Assembly: GCA_002162755.1 (NCBI GenBank)
Contig: MAAS01000013.1
Location: 149,331-213,330 of the forward strand
Reading direction: 5' to 3'
From: Gammaproteobacteria bacterium 50_400_T64
GTDB taxonomy: Bacteria; Pseudomonadota; Gammaproteobacteria; Pseudomonadales; Porticoccaceae
DNA length: 64,000 nt
This document shows, one piece after another, positions 17,521 to 25,055 of this stretch. Both the position numbers and the translations under genes were made by a program. Within the stretch, counting starts at the first letter, position 1; each line of letters begins with the position of its first letter. Under the pieces are notes generated by a model. It saw nothing but the letters and a program-made list of their open reading frames with translations, had not been told where the DNA came from and did not search any database.

Positions 17521-18498
17521 TTAGGGCTTGATAACCACTTTGCCTTTTACGTTTCTGCCGGTGACATATTGAATCGCTTTAACGCCATCGCTCAGGGCAA
17601 AGGTCTTATCGATAACGGGCACCACTTTGCCCGCTTCAAACCATTGCAGCAGTTCGACCATATTGGCTGCGTGGTCTTCGGGCTGCTTCTTGGTGAAGGT
17701 GCCCCAGAATACGCCGACCACGGAATAGCCTTTTACCAGGGTTAAATTGACGGGCAGCGTGGGAATGCGCCCGGAGGCGAAACCAACAATCAGCAGGCGG
17801 CCATTCCAGGCCATTGAGCGTGAGCATACATCGAAAGCATCGCCACCCACGGCATCGTAAACCACGTCAGCACCGCGACCGCCGGTGCGTTCTTTAATCG
17901 CGGCTTTCAGGTCTTCGTTGCTGTAATTAATACCTTCATCGGCACCCTGTGCTTTGGCGAAGGCGATTTTCTCATCCGTTGAGCAAACGGCGATGACCTT
18001 CGCACCCATGGCTTTGCCGATTTGTACGGCGGCAAGTCCAGCGCCACCAGCAGCACCGAGTACCACTAGCGTTTCGCCGGGCTTAAGTTGGCCCCGTTGC
18101 TTGAGCGCGTGGTGGGAGGTGGAGGTTGCACACAGCAATGCAGCCCCTTGTTCGAAGGACATGGAGGGCGTCATTTTATGAATGTCTTCCTCTAATACCG
18201 CGACCTGTTCGGCGTAGGCACCATGGTTGGCGTGCCAGCCAAAGACCTTGTCACCCACGGAAAAGCCTTTCACGCCTTCGCCGAGAGCGGCGACAGTACC
18301 GGCAAATTCGCCACCGGGCATAAAGGGCGTTTCGGGTTTGGCCTGATATTTACCTTCGACCAGTAGGCCGTCGGGGAAGTTGACGCCAATGGCGGCGATA
18401 TCAACCAAGACCTGACCGGGGCCAGCTTCGGGGTTGGGCATGTCGCGGTAAACCAGATCGTCGATTTTGCCGTAGTGTTCACAGACTAGTGCTTTCAT
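17521..18498 (-). CDS. Zinc-less MDR / NADPH:quinone oxidoreductase-like protein, copy 2
   Basis: A 325-residue paralogue of the adjacent downstream protein, starting MKALVCEHYGKIDDLVYRD. Rossmann motif VVLGAAGGAGLAAVQIGKAM and YDAVGGDAFDVCSRSMAW are intact. The two genes lie 30 bases apart in the same direction, consistent with a tandem duplication followed by divergence of the N-terminal substrate-facing half. Role in the cluster: reduction or oxidation of an acyl or carbonyl intermediate, inferred only. Confidence 0.9.
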   Translation of the reverse strand: MKALVCEHYGKIDDLVYRDMPNPEAGPGQVLVDIAAIGVNFPDGLLVEGKYQAKPETPFMPGGEFAGTVAALGEGVKGFSVGDKVFGWHANHGAYAEQVAVLEEDIHKMTPSMSFEQGAALLCATSTSHHALKQRGQLKPGETLVVLGAAGGAGLAAVQIGKAMGAKVIAVCSTDEKIAFAKAQGADEGINYSNEDLKAAIKERTGGRGADVVYDAVGGDAFDVCSRSMAWNGRLLIVGFASGRIPTLPVNLTLVKGYSVVGVFWGTFTKKQPEDHAANMVELLQWFEAGKVVPVIDKTFALSDGVKAIQYVTGRNVKGKVVIKP

Positions 18499-18559
18499 AA
18501 GATTCTCTGCTGTTTTAAGGCCCTCTTAGCGAAGGCCTCTACTTTATTGTTGTGCGTTT

Positions 18560-19606
18560 TTAAACGCGACCCTGCTCAGCCAGATATTCCATGGCAATTT
18601 CCGCCATGGGGCCCGCCATTTTACCGTAGGCCAGGGCCTCTTCATTGGACGCGGTGCCGTCTAAATAGCGCTTCATAATGCCCTGCAAAATGGCGGCAAA
18701 GCGGAAGAAGCTGAAGGCAAGGTAGAAGGTCCAGTTGGGTATTTCGCTGATGCCCCTATTTTTACAGTAGGCCGCGACGTACTCTTCTTCACTGGGAATG
18801 CCCAGTGCGGCACGGTCGACGCCGTTGAGTCCGGCGAGGTTGCCCAGCGCCGGATCGGCGGGCATACGCAGTTGCATGCACTGGTAGGCGATGTCGGAAT
18901 AGGGGTGGCCGAGGGTGGACAGTTCCCAGTCGAGCACCGCCAGTACTTCGGCTTTGCCGGGGGCGAAGATCATGTTGTCGAGGCGATAGTCGCCGTGAAT
19001 CAGGCTGACCTGACCGTCGTCTTCGGGCATGTTGGCGGGCAGCCAAGCCATGAGCTTTTCCATGGCGTCGAGGGTTTCGGTTTCAGCACCGCGATACTGC
19101 TTGGTCCAGCGGCTGATCTGGCGTTCGAAGTAATTGCCGGGGCGGCCAAAGCTCTCGAGATCGGCTTTAGCAATGTCGACACTGTGCAGGGCAGCCAGCA
19201 CTTCGTTCATTTTGGCGTACATGGGGGCGCGGAGACCTTTGTCGACTTCAGTGAGCTGGGCGTCCCAGAAAATATCGCCGTCGATAAAATCCATGATGTA
19301 AAACATGCTGCCGATAATGCTGTCGTCGTCACAGAGCTTGTGCATGGTGGGTACGGGCACGCCGCTGCCTGCCAGTGCTGACATGACGCGGAATTCACGG
19401 TCGACCGCGTGGGCAGAAGGCAGTAGCTCGCCTGATGGCTTGCGGCGCAGCACATATTTTTTGCTGTCGGTGGTGATCATGTAAGTGGGGTTTGACTGGC
19501 CGCCGGAAAACTTTTCAGCGTTGAGGAGTTTGCCGAAGCCGGGGATATTGTCTGCCAAATAAGCACCCAGAGTGTCCATGGGTAGGCTATCAGTTGTGGT
19601 TGTCAT
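18560..19606 (-). CDS. APH-type phosphotransferase, ACAD10/11 kinase-domain-like (LvaA-like)
   Basis: The 348-residue protein belongs to the aminoglycoside-phosphotransferase/choline-kinase fold. The catalytic HGDYRLDNMIF motif and VLDWELSTLGHPYSDIAY, with the metal-binding Asp, are clear, and FSGGQSNPTYMI is the N-lobe nucleotide loop. Such proteins next to acyl-CoA dehydrogenases resemble the kinase half of ACAD10/ACAD11 and LvaA of the levulinate pathway, which phosphorylate 4-hydroxyacyl-CoA. The start at 19606 (MTTTTDSLPM) follows an AAGG ribosome-binding site; an upstream extension is less likely. The acyl-CoA dehydrogenase gene is immediately upstream. Confidence 0.88.
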   Translation of the reverse strand: MTTTTDSLPMDTLGAYLADNIPGFGKLLNAEKFSGGQSNPTYMITTDSKKYVLRRKPSGELLPSAHAVDREFRVMSALAGSGVPVPTMHKLCDDDSIIGSMFYIMDFIDGDIFWDAQLTEVDKGLRAPMYAKMNEVLAALHSVDIAKADLESFGRPGNYFERQISRWTKQYRGAETETLDAMEKLMAWLPANMPEDDGQVSLIHGDYRLDNMIFAPGKAEVLAVLDWELSTLGHPYSDIAYQCMQLRMPADPALGNLAGLNGVDRAALGIPSEEEYVAAYCKNRGISEIPNWTFYLAFSFFRFAAILQGIMKRYLDGTASNEEALAYGKMAGPMAEIAMEYLAEQGRV

Positions 19607-19706
19607 AGTGGTTTTGACCTTATAGTCATGGGGCTTAATTTTATGCATTAAAGAAGAGCAGGTTGTGGCCTTCGCAGGAGACGGATGCTCCCGCGAAGGT
19701 AACGGC

Positions 19707-20921
19707 TTAGGCGTACTGGCGAGCCAGTGAGCGACCCAGCTGCATCATGTGTACCTGATCGGGGCCATCGGCGAAGCGGATTTGGCGCGCATAGTTGTAG
19801 GCTTCGGCGAGGAAATAGTCCTCAGTCAAACCTCCGGCACCGTGAACCTGAATGGCGCGGTCGACAACGCGCGCTGTCATCGCCGGGGTGACGATTTTAA
19901 TCGCGGCAATTAAGTCTTTCGCCTCTTTGGCACCTTCGCGGTCAATCTTGTCGGCAGCCATCATGGTCAACAGACGGGCCTGTTCAATATCGCAGTAGGA
20001 CTGGGCGATATCTTCGCGCACCGACTGGTGTTCGCTGAGCTTTTTGCCGAAGGTGCTACGCGATTCGACGCGAGCGCACATCAGTTCTAGTGCGCGTTGG
20101 GCACAACCGATAAGACGCATGCAATGGTGAATACGGCCTGGGCCAAGGCGACCCTGGGCGATTTCGAAGCCGCGGCCCTCGCCCAGCAGAATGTTTTCAA
20201 CAGGAACGCGCACATCGTCAAAGCGAATTTCAGCTTCACCCAGGGGCGCACCGAGATAACCGAGGGTGGTTAACGGACGCACGATGGTCACGCCGGGGGT
20301 GTCTTTCGGTACCAGAATTTGCGATTGCTGAACGTGGCGATTGGGGTTGTCCGGGTCGGTCTTGCCCATCACGATCATGATTTTGCAGGCTTCGTGCATG
20401 ATGCCGGTAATAAACCATTTCTTGCCGTTGATAACGTACTCGTCGCCATCGCGAACGATGGAGCACTCGACATTGGTGGCATCCGAACAGGCGGTGTCGG
20501 GCTCGGTCATGGCGAAAGAGGAACGGATTTCACCGGCGAGTAGAGGGGTTAGCCACTTGTCTTTCTGCGCCTGCGTGCCGTACTTAACGAACACTTCCAT
20601 GTTGCCGGTGTCGGGAGCGTTGCAGTTGAACACCAGCGGTGCCCAGGGCACACGGCCCATGATTTCAGCCAGTGGCGCGTAGTCGACATTGCTGAGACCG
20701 TTTTCGTCGTCGGCATCGTGGGGTGGCAGGAAGAGATTCCACAGGCCAACGGCTTTGGCTTTCTTCTTCAGCTCTTCCATGATGGGTGGCGTTGCCCAGG
20801 GATTGTCGACCGTGTGCATGTACTCTTTGAATTCTGCCTCGACCGGATAGACTTCTTCTTTCATGAACTTCAAGAGTAAATCTTGCAGTGCCAGGGCTTT
20901 GGGGGAGTGTTGAAAGTTCAT
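19707..20921 (-). CDS. Acyl-CoA dehydrogenase, ACAD10/11-like
   Basis: The 404-residue FAD flavoprotein shows the acyl-CoA dehydrogenase signatures: [38 protein letters not shown] and the C-terminal [20 protein letters not shown], then [19 protein letters not shown]. The RFADGPDxVH ending is typical of the ACAD10/11 branch. It sits directly upstream of the APH-type kinase gene, so the two resemble a split ACAD11. By analogy it would act after phosphorylation, removing phosphate from a 4-phosphoacyl-CoA or dehydrogenating it. That is inference. Confidence 0.93.
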   Translation of the reverse strand: MNFQHSPKALALQDLLLKFMKEEVYPVEAEFKEYMHTVDNPWATPPIMEELKKKAKAVGLWNLFLPPHDADDENGLSNVDYAPLAEIMGRVPWAPLVFNCNAPDTGNMEVFVKYGTQAQKDKWLTPLLAGEIRSSFAMTEPDTACSDATNVECSIVRDGDEYVINGKKWFITGIMHEACKIMIVMGKTDPDNPNRHVQQSQILVPKDTPGVTIVRPLTTLGYLGAPLGEAEIRFDDVRVPVENILLGEGRGFEIAQGRLGPGRIHHCMRLIGCAQRALELMCARVESRSTFGKKLSEHQSVREDIAQSYCDIEQARLLTMMAADKIDREGAKEAKDLIAAIKIVTPAMTARVVDRAIQVHGAGGLTEDYFLAEAYNYARQIRFADGPDQVHMMQLGRSLARQYA

Positions 20922-21001
20922 GTTGTGTTACCTCATTTCAAAAGTGTGTGATTGTAAAAGGATGGGTTTTGGTTTTTGGGTTTAATAAAATAATTGGGTG
21001 G

Positions 21002-21703
21002 TTAAACGATAGTAATGCTGTCGTGCCGCTCGCCTTGTTCGAGATGGGGCAACAGGTTGAAAGCGGCCAGTGAAATACGTTCGGCGTTGTAGTTAAAGCG
21101 AGTGGTGGAGGTGTTGCGAATTTGCATCATCAACTCGATGGCGGCATCGTCAGACAGGCCCATCACTTTCTTCATCGCCAGTGCCTTGGGGCCTCCGGAA
21201 GAGACGACCAGTACTCGCTCGCCGCGCGGGCCTTTGCGAGCATCGTCGAGGGCGCGGTGAACGCGCTCGTTAAAGTCGATCCAGGTTTCTGTTTTGTGCC
21301 CTTTCTGGGCATCGCGTTGCGCGATCTCTTCGTCGAGTTCACCGTCGATCCAGGCGCGCATGGTGCCGCGTAGGATGCCGAAAAACTGCCGCGCGGTTTT
21401 TGGCACTTCGGCGCTGGGGTCGTTGCGCCGGGCATACATCGCCATAATGGGGCGGAAATGGAATTCATTAAAGCCGGCATCAACCGTCGATTCCAGGTTT
21501 TGCCCCAGGCCTTCTTCTATACCGGCGAGGGTTTGCTTGTGGCGGCGCATATCGCCGGTAATGATGCGGTCAAACTGTAAGTTTCGTTTGCGGTAGTGCT
21601 CACCGAGCCAGACGGCTTGCTGTTGACCTAGGTCCGATAGTTGGTCGTAGACTTTGGCACCAAGAGAGGCCTGGCCGTGGCGGACAAAATATATTTCGCT
21701 CAT
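21002..21703 (-). CDS. Histidine phosphatase family protein
   Basis: A 233-residue phosphoglycerate-mutase-like protein, beginning MSEIYFVRHGQASLGAKVYD with the RHG motif and the LSDLGQQQAVWLGEHY helix. A second conserved region is RVLVVSSGGPKALAMKKVMG. It is the most upstream gene of the minus-strand catabolic run and a second member of the family that also occurs near 12.5 kb. It may act on phosphorylated intermediates; nothing in the sequence names the substrate. Confidence 0.88.
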   Translation of the reverse strand: MSEIYFVRHGQASLGAKVYDQLSDLGQQQAVWLGEHYRKRNLQFDRIITGDMRRHKQTLAGIEEGLGQNLESTVDAGFNEFHFRPIMAMYARRNDPSAEVPKTARQFFGILRGTMRAWIDGELDEEIAQRDAQKGHKTETWIDFNERVHRALDDARKGPRGERVLVVSSGGPKALAMKKVMGLSDDAAIELMMQIRNTSTTRFNYNAERISLAAFNLLPHLEQGERHDSITIV

Positions 21704-21855
21704 AGAACACCCTTATTTCAGGCGATGCAGAATATATCAGCACTGGCTATTTATAAATCAATTTTTCGCACTCTCAATGCTGGCAGCTGGGCATGGGGTG
21801 AACAGGATTTTGCGATTGGCCGGCACCGTCAGCAGAGACGGTTGACCAAAGGTAA

Positions 21856-21884
21856 TTGGCGACTTAGCTTTGCTAGTTTAGAAT
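21856..21884 (+). promoter_or_regulatory. Sigma-70-like promoter for the TonB-receptor operon
   Basis: TTGGCG (21856-21861) and TAGAAT (21879-21884) have a 17-base spacer, and the first gene of the downstream trio starts about 40 bases on. The boxes are close to the sigma-70 consensus. The 216-base gap between divergent genes contains nothing else obvious. Confidence 0.5.
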
Positions 21885-21925
21885 GCGCGCCCGAATTATC
21901 TTTATAAAATATCAGGTTATTGCCG

Positions 21926-23965
21926 ATGCTGGCGTTGTTACAACGTTATTCCCCTTTGTTTTTCCTGAATGCCTGGCTGATGGTTGGGGATAGCTATGGG
22001 GCAGTAGTGAGTGAAGAGGACGTGCTGGGCGATATTCCCATGGTTAATATCGCCAGCCGCTTCGAACAGCCCGTCAATCGTGCGCCAGCTAGTATCACTC
22101 TTATTGATCGTGCGTTGCTTGATGCTTCCGGTGCCCAGACCTGGGCTGATGTTTTCCGGCTGGTACCGGGCTTCCAGTCCTACTCGCCTAATGGCAATCG
22201 CCAGGGGGTGTCTTACCATGGTTTTGGCAAGGAGTTCCCGAATCGGCTGGAGGTGATGGTTGATGGTCGCTCGGTTTACGAGCCCATTTTTTCTGCCGTA
22301 ACCTGGGGCTCGCTGGGCGTTAATTTTGAAGATATCGATCACATCGAGATAGTGCGCGGCCCCAGCTCTCCGTCTCAAGGTTCTAATGCCTTGTTAGGGG
22401 CGGTGAATATTGTCACTCGTGCGCCTGTTCAGGATAGCGGTACGGCTCTGACGTATACCAGTGGCTCTCGCTCTACACGCAATGCGACCTTGCGGCACAA
22501 TGATCAGCTTGGTGGTATGTTCTATCGTCTCAGTCTTGGTTATCAGCACAACGAGGGCTTTCCCGGCGTGGCGAACGAAGGCCCGCTGGACGATGGCCGC
22601 GAACGTTATCAATTGGCTTTTCGCGGCACTTTGACGCCTTCTTTGCAGGATAGTATTGATATCAGTTTTGGTATCGTCGATAACACTGAGGGTCTGGGGG
22701 ATGGCGATCATCCCGATGAGTATTTATCGACCAATTACGATTCTAATTACCAGTCGGTGACCTGGTTGCGCTCCCTGACGAATGGTGATGAGCTGCAAAT
22801 TAAAGGCTATCGCAATAGTTTGCGAGCAGGTAATCGTGTTAATCGGGGCTTGCTTTCAGCCGTATTTGCAGTGCCGCCGGCGGCTGTTCAAGGTCTTTTA
22901 GGTATCCCCGATCAGACCTTTACAGTGGGCTTTGACAGAGTGTCTTCTGAGCGCTTTGACCTTGAGCTGGAACAGCGTTTTGCACCCAGAGGCAATTGGC
23001 AGTCGGTCTGGGGTCTGGGTGTGCGTTCGGAAATGGTGGAGAGCGAGTTTTTATTCGGTCACGATGACAAAATTCGTGAAGAGTCCTTCCGCCTTTTTAG
23101 CCATAACGAATGGGCGCTGAGCCGTGACTGGGTGTTTAATTTTGGGGTGATGTTTGAAGATACGCCTGTCGGCACACTGGCTTCGCCCCGATTAGCGCTT
23201 AACTATGAATTTATCACTCATCATTCTTTGCGCATGGTTCTCGGGCGTAGTGAGCGGGCACCCTCTATTGCTGAGTTGAATACAGACCGAACTTCAGAGT
23301 TTGGGGGCTTAAGCTACGAAGCGGTGATTCGTTCAGGTCATGGGCTTCGTGAAGAGGGAGTTGACTATGCCGAGCTGGCTTATATTGGTCGTTTCCCCAG
23401 TGCCAATGTTGAGTTGGATATTAGTCTCTTCCGAGAGGAGGCGCGTGATGGGGTTGATGCTTACAGTGAAGACATCGTGCTGCCAATTCCTTTATTCGAC
23501 GATACAATAAAAGTCATCGCTAATACGGGGGAGTGGGAAACGACGGGTGTGGAGTTACAGCTCTCCTATAAACCATTGGCAGGTAGTCTACTGCGTTTAC
23601 ATTATGCCTATCTTGATTTGGATAGTGATTACGTCAAACGATTTGAGCCGGTAGAATTGCAAAGTGATTTTAATACATCGCGGCCGCGGCACAGCGGTGG
23701 GTTGTTGTTTGCATATCAATTGACACCTCGTCTTAATGCCAGTGTGATGAGCTATTATCAAAGTGCAGCTGATTGGCGCAACGGCAATACTATTGATGGG
23801 TTTGCGCGGATTGATGCGCAGTTAAGTTATCGATTTGTGCTCGGTGGTTCACCGGTAAAGTTGCAGGCTATTGCTCAGAACTTGGGTAGTGATTATTCTG
23901 AATACAGTGACAACAACGTGTTTGAAACCCGCTTCTATATTAAAATGGAGGTCAGTTTGCCCTAG
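21926..23965 (+). CDS. TonB-dependent outer-membrane receptor
   Basis: The 679-residue protein has a signal peptide followed by a plug domain: APASITLIDRALLDASGAQ, then TWADVFRLVPGFQSY and VMVDGRSVYEP, VRGPSSPSQGSNALLGAVNIV. A 22-strand barrel follows and the last strand ends in a C-terminal aromatic-rich ETRFYIKMEVSLP. No N-terminal signalling (STN) domain is seen, so it does not look like a FecA-type transducer. The nutrient is unknown. The start at the ATG 21926 is chosen because of an upstream AGG; a TTG two codons earlier is possible. A periplasmic binding-protein gene and a sensor kinase follow in the same direction. Confidence 0.93.
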   Translation: MLALLQRYSPLFFLNAWLMVGDSYGAVVSEEDVLGDIPMVNIASRFEQPVNRAPASITLIDRALLDASGAQTWADVFRLVPGFQSYSPNGNRQGVSYHGFGKEFPNRLEVMVDGRSVYEPIFSAVTWGSLGVNFEDIDHIEIVRGPSSPSQGSNALLGAVNIVTRAPVQDSGTALTYTSGSRSTRNATLRHNDQLGGMFYRLSLGYQHNEGFPGVANEGPLDDGRERYQLAFRGTLTPSLQDSIDISFGIVDNTEGLGDGDHPDEYLSTNYDSNYQSVTWLRSLTNGDELQIKGYRNSLRAGNRVNRGLLSAVFAVPPAAVQGLLGIPDQTFTVGFDRVSSERFDLELEQRFAPRGNWQSVWGLGVRSEMVESEFLFGHDDKIREESFRLFSHNEWALSRDWVFNFGVMFEDTPVGTLASPRLALNYEFITHHSLRMVLGRSERAPSIAELNTDRTSEFGGLSYEAVIRSGHGLREEGVDYAELAYIGRFPSANVELDISLFREEARDGVDAYSEDIVLPIPLFDDTIKVIANTGEWETTGVELQLSYKPLAGSLLRLHYAYLDLDSDYVKRFEPVELQSDFNTSRPRHSGGLLFAYQLTPRLNASVMSYYQSAADWRNGNTIDGFARIDAQLSYRFVLGGSPVKLQAIAQNLGSDYSEYSDNNVFETRFYIKMEVSLP

Positions 23966-24068
23966 GGCAGCTGGTCGAATTGATGATAAGAGTAGTGGGT
24001 CAAAACGGATTTCATCGGGCTTTTGGCCGGCATGTGCCAGCGGTTCGCCAATGGCTGCATGATGCAGG

Positions 24069-25055
24069 ATGTTGATTAAACACATGAAGCAAGGATGTAG
24101 ACAAAGGTTTATCCCCTGGGCGATTGGCCGACTATTTGCCAGTCTTCTGCTGTCGCTCGTCAGTGTATTCGCTAGCGCCACCGCGCCATCTGTTTATCTG
24201 CTGTTATCGGGTGAGCAGGCTTATTATCAAGAAGTGTCGACAGTGTTTCAGCGAGTTCTGGCGGAGCGATACCACGCGCTACCTGTGCATACTTATACTC
24301 TTGATCAGACCTTGCAGGTGGCGCCAAACAGCATTGTTGTTGCGGTGGGTTCCAGGGCAAATGAGTTCGCACTGAGCCACCTTCCCGACGCGGATATCAT
24401 CAGCTTATTAATGCCCGTGTCGGCCTGGGATGACCTGCTGACTCGTTCGTCGGGGGCAGGGCGGCGTGCGGCAGTGGTGATTGATCAACCCCTGGAGCGT
24501 TCAGTAGCGTTGGGCAAGCTGTTAGTGCCCACAGCCAAACGGGTTGGCGCTGTATTTGGTCCAGTTTCTGTGGCGAGTAAAGCCGAATTGCGTGGTGCTG
24601 TACAGCGAAGTGGCATGGAGTTGATTTATGCTGAGCTGGCGAGTGATGATAATCCGATAGGCGTTTTGGCTCCTCTGGTGCAAAAGACGGATGTATTTAT
24701 TACGGTGGCTGATCGAGCCGTATTTAACAAAAGTGTCGCAAAGTGGCTGCTCTATTTAAGCTTTCGGCAAAAAGTCTCGGTTATTGGCTTTTCTAAATCC
24801 TATGCAAAAGCGGGTGCGCTTGCCGCTGTTTATTCCAGTCCGGAAAATATTGGTCGTCATGGGGCTGAATTGGTCTCGTTCCTGCTTTCCTCACAGGGGA
24901 AAGGACAGGGGGTGGATGAAAGCTGGAGAACTTACTACCCAGAATATTACACACTGGAAGTGAACAGGGAGGTGGCCAATGCCTTGAATATTGTCGTGCC
25001 AGAGCTTGAAGAGCTGTATCGGGAGTATCAGTTTTTACTTGAGTCCGTACAGTGA
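24069..25055 (+). CDS. Periplasmic ABC_sub_bind-like substrate-binding protein
   Basis: The 328-residue protein has an N-terminal hydrophobic signal (GRLFASLLLSLVSVFASATA) and the two-lobed look of the ABC_sub_bind family (periplasmic type I fold). PTAKRVGAVFGPVSVAS and QKTDVFITVADRAVFNKSVA are family-like segments. No permease or ATPase gene is nearby, so it may be a sensory receptor rather than a transporter part. The start is uncertain: a second ATG at 24084 (MKQGCRQ) is also plausible. Its stop overlaps the start of the kinase gene by one base (TGATG), so they are surely co-translated. Confidence 0.8.
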   Translation: MLIKHMKQGCRQRFIPWAIGRLFASLLLSLVSVFASATAPSVYLLLSGEQAYYQEVSTVFQRVLAERYHALPVHTYTLDQTLQVAPNSIVVAVGSRANEFALSHLPDADIISLLMPVSAWDDLLTRSSGAGRRAAVVIDQPLERSVALGKLLVPTAKRVGAVFGPVSVASKAELRGAVQRSGMELIYAELASDDNPIGVLAPLVQKTDVFITVADRAVFNKSVAKWLLYLSFRQKVSVIGFSKSYAKAGALAAVYSSPENIGRHGAELVSFLLSSQGKGQGVDESWRTYYPEYYTLEVNREVANALNIVVPELEELYREYQFLLESVQ

